Shown in pieces: positions 33,468 through 45,719 of a DNA stretch of 64,000 nucleotides (its first letter is position 1; each line of letters starts with the position of its first letter). This DNA comes from Cryptomeria japonica (lineage: Eukaryota; Streptophyta; Pinopsida; Cupressales; Cupressaceae). The notes below the pieces were generated by a model. It did no database searches. It saw nothing but the letters and a program-made list of their open reading frames with translations, and was not told the DNA's origin. The stretch lies in NCBI RefSeq assembly GCF_030272615.1, contig NC_081413.1, positions 716,431,867-716,495,866 of the forward strand. Direction: 5' to 3'. Made by a program: the position numbers and the translations under genes.

Positions 33468-34665
33468 TGTAAAGTGGAAAATCGCGATCGAACCCTAAGT
33501 GTTCCCCCCACCACTTCGAGGAGAGAGAAAGGGGATCACTAGGGTTGACGGTTTTCACTTAGGAGAGACTTTACATTTAAAAGAGGGGTTGAAACCCACA
33601 AGATCCAATCCTACACAATGCAAGATTGGATTCTAAATGAGTTTCAAGGGTTAAGACAGCAAGGCTACCCTCTTTTATAAAGAATGTAGATAGAAGGATT
33701 GAGCTAGGAACACATGAAAAGTGAGAAAGATTCACTTATAAACGGAGATAGGAATATAGGATGAAGCTGCGGACCTGGAATTAGCAGTAAAATGTCGAGA
33801 CGGCGCTGTCCTGCAAATTTGAACAAAAGTTGACGGGACGATGGCGCCCGGCGTGCACACGGTCCTCCGAAAAATCCACGAAACGAAGGGGGATCTGTTC
33901 GTCTCTGCACAAGGATTCCAGATCTTCAATTACAGCCGCATACCTGCAACCTACACATAGAAAAGCGAGGATGATTGGGGGGTTAGGGATTAGGGGTTTT
34001 CCCTTAGGTCAAACCCCGGTTTTGGAATTAACCAAGAAATGAGAAATGCTGTAAATGTAAATGATTGTAATGTAATAAAGTACCAATACCTTGTTGTAAG
34101 AATGTTTGTATTCTTACATGCGAAGGTGTAAATGTTGTTGTATGTTGTATGTTGTATGTGGTATGTGATCTCCTGTTCAATGGTTGAATCCTTGTCTTTG
34201 AATGCAACACTTAGCCTTGAATGGAGACTTAGAATGATCAATTGCTTGAAGGAATGCTTGAATGCTTGAATGCTTGAATGTTTGAATATCGCTTCCGCCT
34301 CTTTTCCATCTTATCAAAATGGGAGAGGAAATGTAGTTTATATACTTGCCAATTAGGGTTAAAAGACTGATTTTTCTGACCTTAGGCCGACCAGGAAAGA
34401 TTATTTTCCAATTTGCAAACTTAAAGACCCGAGACCCAAAAGAGACCGGGCCCAAAAATAGGGCCAGGGACCAGGGCGCTGGGCGCCATGGTCCCACCTC
34501 CAAGGACAGTAGGGTGCAAGGAGGATCAGGCCAGGGTGCTGAAAAATGCAGTTTTTGATGTCATGAACAAGTTTCGAGGTCTTCATTCAGGTTCAGTGTT
34601 ACGTCGCCATCGCGAAGACCCAAATGCAGTCGAAATTGCAAGTGTCGCAATTTTAGGACGCTACA
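33468..34665 (-). repeat. Element 2 right LTR (5' LTR), 1198 bp
   Basis: TGTAAAGTGG...GGACGCTACA. One 31-bp hairpin unit (34468-34494) lies upstream, in sense direction, of the TATA box at 34337-34344. This LTR would promote the element transcript leftward. Confidence 0.95.
34337..34344 (-). promoter_or_regulatory. TATA box of element 2 5' LTR
   Basis: TATATAAA on the minus strand, about 320 bp from the LTR start in sense direction and about 125 bp after the hairpin unit. It is identical to that of element 1. Confidence 0.6.
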
Positions 34666-34670
34666 TTTAT

Positions 34671-36254
34671 AATATGAGTTTAGTGTTAGTTTTGGTAATT
34701 TTTGTTTTTATCCGAAATCATGTTTAAAAGGTCATTTTCAAGACCGTTACTCTGAAATGAACTATTTCTTGAAAACAAAAAAGGGGATTTAGATATAAAA
34801 AGGGATAATTAGTAGATAGAAAAAGGAGGGGGGGGGGGAATGAAAAGGGGGATGAATTTTGGAAAGTTGTGTTGTTTTCTAAAAGACAAATATGATGTGG
34901 TTTATGTTTTGGTTTTCCTGAACAGTTTATCTAATAGATCAGACTTTGTGCTACTTTTGGATAAATTGCATTTTTCATACGTGGGTGCTTCCTGTTCAGT
35001 TTCCATATGTCAAAATATTAAATATTTGTTCTTCATCTATTGTTCATTGTGGTATAATTTTTATCTTTCAATGATATTATGCAACATGAATTAAGTTGGT
35101 GTTCGGTTGGGCAAATGCTTTGTCATTTGTGCAATTTTTCCTATTCCTTGAATTTTTCGGATAATAATTTTGTCTTTCATTCTTTTTGGTTAAAAGCATA
35201 TATTGAAAACCCTAAAATAATATCATAAGAGGGATTTGTACCTCTAAAATTTAGAGGAAAGTTGCAGGGATAATTGCAACCTATCCAACTGTTGATTGAT
35301 AGTTTGTTCTCTTGTGTGGGCATAGAGTCATATTTTTATATTTTTTAAGGGAATGAAATTTGTTAACCAACACGTCTAGCATCCATCTTGCATCCAATTT
35401 AGTTTAGCTTTCATATTTTCACAACTATGGAGTGATTTCAAGCACCCTTTCCAAAGCGAGCATACATCATCAAGGACAATCAAACCAAAAGGAGATTATT
35501 GACTTTGCACTTTCTCACTCTTTTATTTATTTAGCTTCTTTTCTTAGCATCATAATCATGAGTGTTTTTTTGGTAGGTTATGTAGTTTAGGTTGTTTATC
35601 TTATTTTCAATCTATTTTTCTCTCACAATTTCTAGCACACACTTACAAGCCTAAGCCGAGGATTAGGGCAACAACACATTGTTAGGGATGTGGATCCCAT
35701 TGTACCTTACAATGATTGATATGCTAATACGTGACATTTAGATGGAAAGTGCAATACAAAATGGTGAAGTATGATTGACTTAACTATATTCAAGCATGCA
35801 CTTTTCTTTTCAAATATAATATCTTAAATATTAGTCATTCATCTTGTTGTCATATGCTTGTATCAAAGGTCAACATTCAAACTTAGAAACAACTAGTTCC
35901 TATTATTATTGGATAAACTGTTACACAATAATGGTGATTTGATTGGTTTAGGTTGATTTCTTCCAATTTTTTTACAATAAATATATGAATAAGGATCATT
36001 ATGTCAAGAACTATTGATTACACTTATTATTTTTAAGTAGCTCTAGCTCTTTACAATGAAATTTGAAGAACTAGGGTCTCAATTGTAAATGGTCTATAAG
36101 TGAAACATTGAGTCATTTATTCATCAATTTGCTTCAAATTTGTATTGATTAGCTTGAAATTATCAATGTAATTAAAATTTAGTTTGTAGTTTGAGTGAAT
36201 TGCTAGTTATTTGTATTTTTTGAAAAACCCTAACTTGAAGAGAAATATTAAGCT
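34671..36254. other. Unassigned repeat DNA left of an ORF relic
   Basis: Non-coding AT-rich sequence. It contains a TATA-like AGATATAAAAAGGG at about 34788-34801 and a run of about 11 G at 34828-34838. It may be LTR or leader sequence of the element carrying the ORF relic at 36255, by analogy with 56331-56800, but no LTR boundary can be fixed. Confidence 0.3.
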
Positions 36255-37250
36255 TTGAGTATGGCTAGCACATTTAGAACCAAAAGGGGATTTAAGGAGA
36301 ATTTGTTGGTTCATTTTTTAGGGTTTGGAAAGAAGACTGTGGGTTTCTTTGGCAAGAAGGGGAGTGATGAAAATTTTGTTGATACACTAGGAGGATTTAG
36401 GGATGTAATTCTTCCAACCCCAAGATGGTCCATATTTTGAGTATCGGTTCAAAAAATGATTGTCAAGATTTCCTTTAAGGAATGGATTGGTCTTAGACAT
36501 GGACAAGGTTTTAGTGCCAAATATCTTTGTGGATAAAAATTTTATTGGAGCAATTGCAAAAAGATATGATGCTAATTATAAGAGTGTTTTGGTAGAAAAT
36601 GAAGCCCCAATAATTGCCTTCGCCGATTCTATATTGTTGAGGTGTTTAACCTTTATAGAGTTGCAAAAAAGGCCATAAACTTTGATGAATTCATAACTAA
36701 GTATGAGACAAAATAAAAGTGTTTACAAGTCCGTGCAAATTCACATACACAAAATCAAGGGTCCATATGGAAAAGGAGTGTGAATTATGACATTGGAGAA
36801 GGAGACTTGCAATATTGATACTTTTGAAGATTACTTAATTAAGACATATCATTGACTCTATGAAATTGTATCTGAAGATATAGAGCAGAAGATACCAGTT
36901 CACTTTGTTTTTATGGAAGTGAAAATTCATGAGGATAAGATGAATATGGAATTGGATTTTGCCTCCTTTTTAGCTGACAAGATGCATAGGCAATTGGTGC
37001 CTATTAAGACCAATAGTGTAGAGTGTAGAGTGTGAGTTTAAATTGTACTCTCTCATGTGACATAATTATTTATATGTTGCAAGAGATATACAAGATCAAA
37101 CTTTGTAGGTAAGGAGATATGATGATAATAAGAATCCTCTTCCAGTTTAGTTTTGAACTTACCTATGGGACAAGGACTGTGAAATTTAGATTTTATTATT
37201 TTTGAAGAATTCATTGTCAAAAAATCAATGGGATATTTGAATTGCATTAA
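36255..37250 (+). pseudogene. Uncharacterised repeat ORF family, copy 3 (decayed)
   Basis: Several frames combine to one protein-like reading: FIGAIAKRYDANYKSVLVEN and APIIAFADS (36540-36625), AKKAINFDEFITKYET (36664-36711), MTLEKETCNIDTFEDYLIKT (36788 on), IEQKIPVHFVFMEVKIHEDK, DFASFLADKMHRQLVPIKTN and, at 37100-37250, NPLPVQFWTYLWDKDC. It has the same arrangement and short motif similarity as the ORFs at 56800 and 61633. It shows no match to RT, integrase, protease or known gag motifs that I can see. At least four frameshifts or stops. I infer a retroelement gag-like protein, but function is not shown. Confidence 0.5.
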
Positions 37251-40200
37251 ATCTAACTTGGAGTTACCAATTAAACATACTTGTAGTTATAACTAAATAA
37301 GCATATGCATAATCATTTTAAGAAAAAAAATCACACTCAAATGCCCTATATAGATGTAGAGTTGCAATTAGCATGCAGTTTGAACCTAGGTGGATTGTTG
37401 AATGAGAAATCTCATTGCATTTGATTCAATTTTTAAATTTTAATTAAACCATCCAAACAAGAAAGCATACTATGGCTTCCTAACTATCAATAAAATGTCT
37501 AAGACATGTATCAATCCATACTTCTTTCCTTTTGGCACTTCTTCAATGGTGATCACCAATGTGAACCAAACCAAATAGGAAAGGAATGTGCTACTAATTT
37601 GACAAAGGTTATTTTAGAGGTGCTTAGGGTGGAAATGGAAACCATGTTATCTTTTTGCCTGTGTGTTGAGCTTGGACACAGAGTTAGATTTTAGAATTGA
37701 GTGCAAATTACTTGTGTTGGGGTAATTGCTAAAGAATCCACTGCAACAAAATATCCTAGAATATTTACATTCACCAATTCTCAAAATAATGTATTATTTT
37801 TTGGTAAGGATTTAATTTGAGAGATTAAATATTTTTAGCCCTCTACACCACCTCTATCTCTTTTTCCTTACTATCTTGTACCCTTTGACCCTTCTCTTGC
37901 TTATCTTTCTATTCTTTTTTCTTCTATAGATTTTTTTACTAGTCCCTTTCATGCCATAAGATGTGTTACCTTTTTGTCTTTATTCTGATGTTTCCTTTTG
38001 GGATTTTAGTTGCTCCAGTTCTTTCTTATACTACACCAAGATATTCATGTAGTCATTTTTTGTTAAGAGTTGAGACTGTCGACTCAACCAAATTCTTTTA
38101 TTAATAGAATTATTTGGCCTTTCATTGACAATGTGTATAGGTTGCTTGAGGAATCTAAAGTCTCATTGAATTGTGTCTCATGACTATTATCCTCTTCATC
38201 AATAACTTGTGTATCTTTAATGAAATATGCATTGCCTTTCCCATAATTGTTATGGTAATGTACAACTTGTGGCATGCCAAATGTGGTTGGTAGAAATGGG
38301 AACAAAAAAAGTTACCTATTCTTCTTGGCAATTTATATCAATACCAACATTCATAGCTCCCTCTACCTGTTAGTCTATTTTGCTCTCGGACATAATAGCC
38401 TTAAGTAAGGAGATCTTTAGTGTTTTAAGGTCTCATGTCAATCTAGATGACATTTCTCTGAGTTTCTTCAAGGTAAAATCATAATGAAGTTGTTTGTCCA
38501 TATGTTTAGCCTTTGTATCTTGGTCTAATGAAAAATATAAAAGGAGGATCTTGGTATTTTCTTGGTTATTAAGACTCTTAGTTTTCCCTAAAAATGCCAA
38601 GTTTTATTTGAATGCATATTGGAGGGAAGAGTTACTTTCAACAAGATTGTTAGTCCATTTTTTTTCTCAAGAATAATAGGCTTTAATAAGGAGGTCTTTA
38701 GTGTTCCAAGGTTTCATGCCAATCTAGATGACATATCTTCTAGTTTCTTCAAGATAAAATCATAATCAAGTCGTATGTCCATATGTTTAGTCTTTGGATC
38801 TTGGTTTAATGAAAAATATAAAAGGAGGATCTTAGTATTTGCTTGGGTATTAAGAATATTAGTCTTTGCTAAAAATGCCATGTTTTATTTGAATGCATAT
38901 TTGAGGGAAGAGTTATTTTCACCTTTTTTCAAAGATACCAAGAAAGAACTCTCTTGAAAATAAAGTCTTCATGTTATATAATTATTTTAGGGATTTTGTT
39001 TCCATGTTGTAGCTACTTAAAAGAGATACAAGACATGTTAAAAGATTTTTATATCTCATTCACGTTGCATATCCTTGGGTTTTGCTTTGTTTCAATTTTT
39101 ATGGTCTTCACACTTGAGTGCGAATAAGATACCCTGCTCTTTTGAATGTCACCATATTCCAAAAATTAGGAAGAAAATGCAACACATTGCATGGGGTTTT
39201 ATTAAATTGAATGATTCATTTTAATTCTTGCCATGGAAATATCATTTTGGACTTAATACCCTGCTCATTGTTTATTGTGTGGAAGCTACAAAGGGTTGAG
39301 GGATCTTACCCACATGTCCAAAGGTGTCCAAAGTGTAGCCACATTTAGACAAGCATGAAACTTGAGAGGAACCCAAACAAATTTGATGGTTCTAATGTTT
39401 TATTAGGGTAGGCGTAATAAAAATACTTTGGAGCATACCTTTACCAAAGAAAAAGTTTGTTTTTCTATGCTTTGTCAATGTATCTTTATGTTCTCTCTTT
39501 TAAGGGTTGTTTTTTAAGTTGTCCCCATTTTAAGATCTATGGTATATCATAAGAACAATGTATTTTCTTTATTATGTTATGTCAAGTATGTATAGTTACA
39601 AGCCAAACATAATGATTTTTCCATAGTCCAAGAGAAGAAGATGATTATATGACACTTGAATGTCAAACATGTTAAAGATTTATGGTTATGAGCCTATAGG
39701 GTAGCAACCCATGAAAAGGAGAACAAGGATAAATCATGTTTCAATCAAGAAAAATGAACATTCAAGTCATCATTATAGGGTAACAGTGGGTATGGTGATT
39801 AAGAAATGCTATCATATTGGTGTGGTTTGCTTTCTCAAATTAGTTATTGGTTTTCAGTCAAGTATCTTTGTTTAAACTTTCAAATGTCACTATTTTATGG
39901 ACATCAATAAGAAGATACACAAAGGGGTTTGAGGAAAGAAAGAAAATTTCTTAATGTTAAGATAGTTCTCAATGCTGATGGAAGTTCATTGCAAGGGAAG
40001 AAAAGCAAATCTATTTGTTATGATATGCATCGTCTTAATGATATCAAAAAATGATATTCATAAAAGATAAGAGGTTACTATCATGAAGGCATCAAATGTG
40101 CATCAAATCAGCAATGATACTGGGAAGAAAGTGATCCTTGTACATATCAAATGTGAAAAGGTTAAATATCAAGCAAGCAACGATTTGTAGTTCAAAGAGG

Positions 40201-41750
40201 AAAAGAATAGGAGAGTATTTATAATGAATCTCATTGCTCACGAGATAGTAAACCTAGTTAAGAAGTAACACAAGTATGAGCTAAAGCAACAATGAAAATG
40301 GGGAAAGAATAAAATAAGAAGATAAGCATACAAGAAAACAACAACAACAATATGAACCATGATAGGACAACGAGAAGCTAAGACAAACAAGAGGGAAATC
40401 TCATCAATAAACTTTAAAGCATAGAGCCATCACAATCCATGATATTGATGAATTATCTCATGATAGAAGGCTAGTTTGTAATCAATGGAGGTATCTATGA
40501 ACTGGAGGATGGACAATAATAGTTATCAGGCCAGGTGATAATCAAGGATCAATACTGTCATGACATATGACAATAGTAAACAAAATTATTGTGAGTTGTG
40601 ATAATCTCGAGTAAAACTGACTGAGATAGTGATATGGGACAACAAAAATATAATGTCATGACAAAATATAGTCACAAGGTATGGATAGACAACAAAGATT
40701 GGAAATAATGTTGAACAAGATAGATGAAAATATTTTCAAGTTTTTGAACTTGAAATCTCACAAATGCATAAGTATTTCACTGAAAGATATTTACAAAGGA
40801 ATAGAATGCTTGGAGGCCCTAAATCTGTAGATTTTCTATGATATGAGAGGTATTTTGATAGTGCTAAGTGACAATGGCAAGTGACAATATGATTTTCATG
40901 ATAAAGAATAATTTGAGACAAAGATATAAGATCCAAGTTGAAGAGAGGAATTAGCCTTTGTCTTAGTCAATAGAAAGAAGATAGGGTTTATAGAAGAAGA
41001 CAAGGTAGGACAATCACAATGTAATTTAGAAGTGTCATAATAGTTTTGAATACAAGTAAAAGTAACACTTGTTATAGAAACGACAATCAATGGTATAAAG
41101 GTTGAACTATTGTTCCAAATTAGCTATGTATGCATTGTAATAGCATGGCTTTCATGACAGATTCAAGAGGAAATTTGAAAATGAAGACTGTGTATGTGAC
41201 AAATTGATGAAAAAAATAGTCATATTTAGAGAGAAAGCCTTAACATAGTGACAAAGATAGGAATTTGGATTCATCGATTGTCATAAAAAGGCCAAGAGAT
41301 TAAAAGGATAATCATTATTCATACAAAATGAACAAGAAAAAAAGTATATGATGAGAGGACTGTCACAAAATATGAACAACAAAAATATATGAGAAACAAC
41401 AAAGCATTCTAATATAAAGGCCTAAAAAAAGCAAAAGTCAGTCCTATGAATAATTCAAACAGTCAAAGGTTTGATTGAAAAGGTTGCAAGGAAAGAGAGT
41501 AGGAAGCATGAAACTTGACAATAGCCTTAACATTTATATGATATTGAATCTTGGTAAACAACATTATTATGATGAACATAGGATAGCAAAAATACTCTTT
41601 TGATAAGATACAAAGGGAACACAATTGAAAGGACAATATGATAGGCCAACAACAAGGAAAAGGAAGAGGTGATCAAGTTAGGATGTTGTTTGAGACATTT
41701 ATACCAAAGAGTAGTCATGCACAACCATGAAATAATCATAAATATAATCA
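37251..41750. other. Non-coding repeat DNA, including a purine-rich stretch
   Basis: No convincing gene. 37850-38340 on the minus strand gives K/E/Q-rich fragments such as KELEQLKSQKETSE, possibly the coiled-coil tail of the ORF relic family. 39950-41750 is A/G-rich on the + strand with many GACAA, ATGAC and ATAGTGA words but no fixed period that I can see. All open frames are under 75 codons. Confidence 0.4.
38391..38952. repeat. 281-bp tandem duplication
   Basis: Two adjacent units (38391-38671 and 38672-38952) are about 85% identical by eye and collinear. They share ATGTCCATATGTTTAG, GAAAAATATAAAAGGAGGAT and TTTTATTTGAATGCATAT at a constant 281-bp offset. Each unit holds a similar 60-codon open frame (38494 and 38775), which follows from the duplication and is not evidence of a gene. 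Confidence 0.85.
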
Positions 41751-43130
41751 GAAACTTTAGGGAAAATGATAGCTTTATGCCTCCTATGAGTCATTCTTGA
41801 CATGTGCAAAGGTCTTCTATGGATATGTACAAATGTGAGCAGTAGTTTGGAGCTTTAATAACTTGTATTGGATAAATTTTGAAGGACTTTATTGGTCATT
41901 TTGATTTTCATATGAATTGAGACCTTTTCAAGTCAAAGTAAAGTTTATAAAACATATCCTATTACCATAGAAGAAGGTTGCAATAGTCAAGGAGGGAATC
42001 TAGGTGACTTTTTTAGTTGGTTGAGAGGAATTAGGGATAGTTTTCACATCATTCAAGGCAAAAGCAAGCATCTAGGATAAAATTGAGGTACTTCATCAAT
42101 AGGGTGGCCAATTTTGAAGAATTTTCTTCATGAAGACATCAGTTTGGAGCACTTTTAGAACCCTAAAATTAGCAACAAACAACTTGGACTTCTAAGAAGA
42201 TTGACCTCACTAGTAGTGTAATCAAATTCTCACATGTTCATTTAATGTAATAAGCTATTGTATTCTATAAAAGAAACTTTTGGGCTCTTTTTCCAGTTAA
42301 TACTTGTTGATCAGTCCATTATTGTAACTTGAAATAGGGATCTTTTTGGCCTAATTATGTAATGAAACTCAACTTTCCTGCTTGTATATAATTGTAATGA
42401 ACATCTCTTAAATAAAATTTGGTTTTACACCTTCTCAAAATTGATTTTTGTGTGTATAAAGCATAGATTGATAAGTGTTTTTGTGAAATTCTATGTGTTT
42501 CCTTTTTCATTTGTCCCTTTCAACACCTTTAGGTAGGATCGAACATACTTTCATTTCAGGTTATATGATTGTGTGATTGGTGCAAACAACAACTAGTAGT
42601 GAAAGTTTCATTTCCCTTATTGTGTTTAGAGTATTTTCACCTTCCTATTAAACATTCATGCATGCGTATGTAGTAAAATTGAGTTGTGTTATGCTAGAAT
42701 TGGATCATTGAGTATATTTATATTCAAACAATAGTAGTATAGGTCTTGAAAATCATATTGGTGAATCACTTGATAGTACTAGGTTTCATTCAAGCTTTCC
42801 TTTTCCATTTTCCTAGCAAAGAAATTGTTTTAGGTGATAGTCTCAAAAGGAACTGACCTTCTTTGGAGGTTGACCTATATCATCAAAGTCCACACTCTAA
42901 GAGGTAATCCCATATATTACCGAATAGTTGAAATGTTTTAAACAAGGGTGCACATTCTAGTGACAACACTACATAATATGATGGTTGGATTCACTACAAG
43001 GGAAGACTAAGACCATCTTTAAAATTATCATGTTAATTATGTACCGTGTCACGATGATCTCCATCACCAACCATTTGTGCAATTGAATCAATTGAGTACT
43101 TTGAGGTGTATCTGGTATAGAATCTTAAAC
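41751..43130 (+). other. Candidate LTR with TATA box and polyadenylation signal
   Basis: TATAAAAG at 42266-42273 and AATAAA at 42411-42416, 140 bp apart with a T-rich stretch between, look like the U3/R/U5 core of an LTR read on +. The termini are not identified. It might be the 3' LTR of the element whose ORF relic lies at 36255. Confidence 0.3.
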
Positions 43131-43133
43131 CTC

Positions 43134-43425
43134 TTATTTTATTTTAGATTGCAAATGCCCATGTGGAAGAGTGCACAACAATATGTGTGTCACTTCATTT
43201 GCTAAAACAACAATGCCTGAAAGACTAAGGAGGTTTTGCATTGGAGAAGCATCATTAGTTACACTAATTTGAAATGTATCACTGAGATGAATTTCATCCA
43301 CCAATGGCTCTTTGTTAAGTGGCCATATGGAACTCTTCTTGAATTGTGTTGTCATATTTAAAATTGTCAATGCTTTTTGTAGTCCCCTCTTGATTTTAAT
43401 GTGGTGCAGGAGCACCTAGGCCTCA
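43134..43425 (-). pseudogene. pogo-type DDE transposase relic, C-terminal part
   Basis: The minus-strand frame reads FKKSSIWPLNKEPLVDEIHL, the 'xFxxxGIWPLN' motif near the C-terminus of pogo/Fot-like (DDE_1) transposases. It is collinear with, but about 2.3 kb from, the catalytic part at 45720-46600. The intervening DNA is therefore an insertion. Confidence 0.6.
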
Positions 43426-45719
43426 TTTTCAACACAAGTTTGAGAGCAAGTTTGATTTTCATTAGCTTTGAGTGGGAATGGTTGTTTAAGTTTTTTTTGT
43501 GTTTCTTTATGTTGTTTGGATGAGTTTTGAACTCATTATGAGGTTTTGTTTTCCTGTTTTCATCTTTTGCTCAAAATTGCCAATTTTGGAGTTGCCTGGC
43601 AAAATGTTGTAAAAAGTGAGTTTTTTATTTGATTTTGTTTTGAAAAGGTCTATGCATGTTTTGTGTTTGGTTTTTAGGTGTGTGAAGTGTTCTTAGGTGT
43701 TTTGTGGGTTTTGAGTCCAACCCTACACCTTCTAGGCACAAAAGTTGTCATTTTTGGCATCCAAAATGTCAAATTTTAGTGTGCTTGGACATGTACCTGT
43801 CCGTACAAGAGGTTAACCAACCTAGAATGGTATTTATTCTCTTGTTGGGACTATTGTAAGGGTTGTTCAATCATAGTTTTTAAGGATTATGAAAGTTTGC
43901 ACTCATTTTACCTTGTTTTTCCCTCATTTCTAACTTGGTGTGAGTAGCAGTCCGTACACCTACTATAATTTTCCGTACTGTTCTTACATTTTCAGTTTCC
44001 ACTATGTTTTCTTAGACTCCTCCCTTTGGTGGCATTAAATTTGATCAAGTTTTGAAGTTGTAGCAAAATTGTTTTGACTTCACAGTTTCACTACCCAGTT
44101 TAGGAATTTGGGCAAGAATGCTTGACCAACTTGGTTTCTTGGAGTCTTAAAGTGTTCATGGCTTCTCAAGAACTAGTTGGTCAATTTGTAAATTATGTAA
44201 ATATGAGTTTTGGTTTCAAGAGTGTAGGTACAAGGTGTTTTGTGGCCATGGAGCCCTAGGCAAGTAAGCCATTTGGCTAGGGTCTTTGCACAAGTGTGAT
44301 GCTTTGCTCTCCCATATCATTTGCATCCTTTTGGTGAATAGACCTACATGATGTCTAAGTGTTGTGAGAAAGCAAAGAGACTTCCTAAGTCTGGAAGAGG
44401 AAGGTTATATGTTTCAGTTTCATGAATTGTAAGCCAAAACAATGAGTCACTGTTTGGTAGTTGTTTTCTTTCCTAGTTTGCTCTCCACCATTCATTGGTG
44501 TGAAAACCTCTGTCCATACTTTGTTTGCTTGTAAACAAGTACAAGAGAGGAATAAGCCCTGCCCTTGGGTAATGTAAAAGCCAAGATCAAACAATGATCT
44601 CCTTAGGCAAAAAAATGTAAAATGCCGAGCAGGCTGTCACAATCAAGTATGACTGATTTTTGCATATTGTTGAAGTTGTAAATGGATTTTCTCCTCTTCA
44701 AATTGCAGGTATGAAGGAATTAATGTATGAAGAAGATAGAGAATTGCTTATAGAGCACAAACAAACCTTCAAATATGTGTTTTAACATTGCAAAGTGCAG
44801 GTCGAAAATGGAAAAACAGTAAAAAGAGGAAAAGTGCAGTCCCATTTACTTGACAGTGAACTATTTAGCATCTGTACTTGCCTAATGCCTTTTGTGCAGG
44901 GAAAATTGGATTCCTTCTTGTCTCTAATGTTGTTTATGTTTATATGCTTCTATTGTAATTGTAATTTTGCAAAAAAAAAGTGCTTGTGGAAGGCAAAAGT
45001 GTAAAATTGTCAAATGTTGCATTTCCTTTGTGTGCATATCATGAAAATCTTGTTCTTCACTTTGTGAGGTTTAAACCTTTTTGGTTATGGCCTTGTTAGC
45101 CAATAGCAAGGTAGAAATTGGTGTCTTTGAATCATTTTGAGGTTCCCAAGCTTGAAATGTGGTTTTTGACAACAAACCCTTTCAAAAACCGTCCTTTTAT
45201 GCCCATTTTTGGGACAGTCACGGAGAAGGATTTAGGGACCCCCAAACTTGATGAATCTTCAAGAACCCCCAAAAGGGTATCCAAAAATATGATCCTTTCA
45301 GTGTGAAATTCCTTCGCTTGAATAGGGTGAGCACAAAACCCCAAAAGGAGGGTTAATTGCTTGTAGCCTTTTTAGGCCTTAAAATTGAATTTTGGTCAAA
45401 TCGGGTACACAAATGGTGAATGAAAAGCACAAAAGACATCAATGCCAGTTGAAACAAGTTTTCCTCACATGAATTTGACACCTTTTGTGGGATAGACTCC
45501 AAGAACATAGTTTTAGCAAGCCAGAGTGGTTATGGGGTTGAAGCCCTTCAGCATACAAGAAGTCTTGTCTTAGGGAGGTGAAACAAGAGGAAGTTTCAGA
45601 TGGTCTATAACCTTTGCACTCTGATTACAAAAACAATTCCTTGAAATCAGTAAGGACCTATTCTTAGACTACCAACAAGTCACTTGAGCATTCCTCTTGC
45701 ACTCCCCTCCCTATCATAA
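43426..45719. mobile_element. 2.3-kb insertion splitting the transposase relic
   Basis: The transposase reading stops near 45719 and resumes near 43425, so the stretch between is foreign. It is T/G-rich on +, with no long open frame, no RT or gag motif and no paired LTRs that I can see. Ends and target duplication are unresolved. A non-autonomous LTR or DNA element is possible. Confidence 0.45.

Larger units (their letters stand above)
26888..34665 (-). mobile_element. Element 2: complete gag-only (TR-GAG-like) LTR retrotransposon
   Basis: Two LTRs (26888-28108 and 33468-34665) flank a 5.36-kb internal region, with TG...CA termini and a perfect 5-bp duplication TTTAT (26883-26887 and 34666-34670). 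Same orientation and layout as element 1, reading on the minus strand: 5' LTR, PBS, 1.18-kb leader, gag-protease-like frame, 0.75-kb 3' region, polypurine tract, 3' LTR. There is no RT, RNase H or integrase. Its better-kept gag frame and perfect duplication suggest it is the less decayed of the two. It inserted just beyond solo LTR family C. Confidence 0.96.

Noticed and set aside
3618-34665. Elements 1 and 2 as a segmental duplication rather than two insertions
   Set aside because: Each has its own target duplication (GTAGA/ACAGA and TTTAT/TTTAT) and unrelated flanks.
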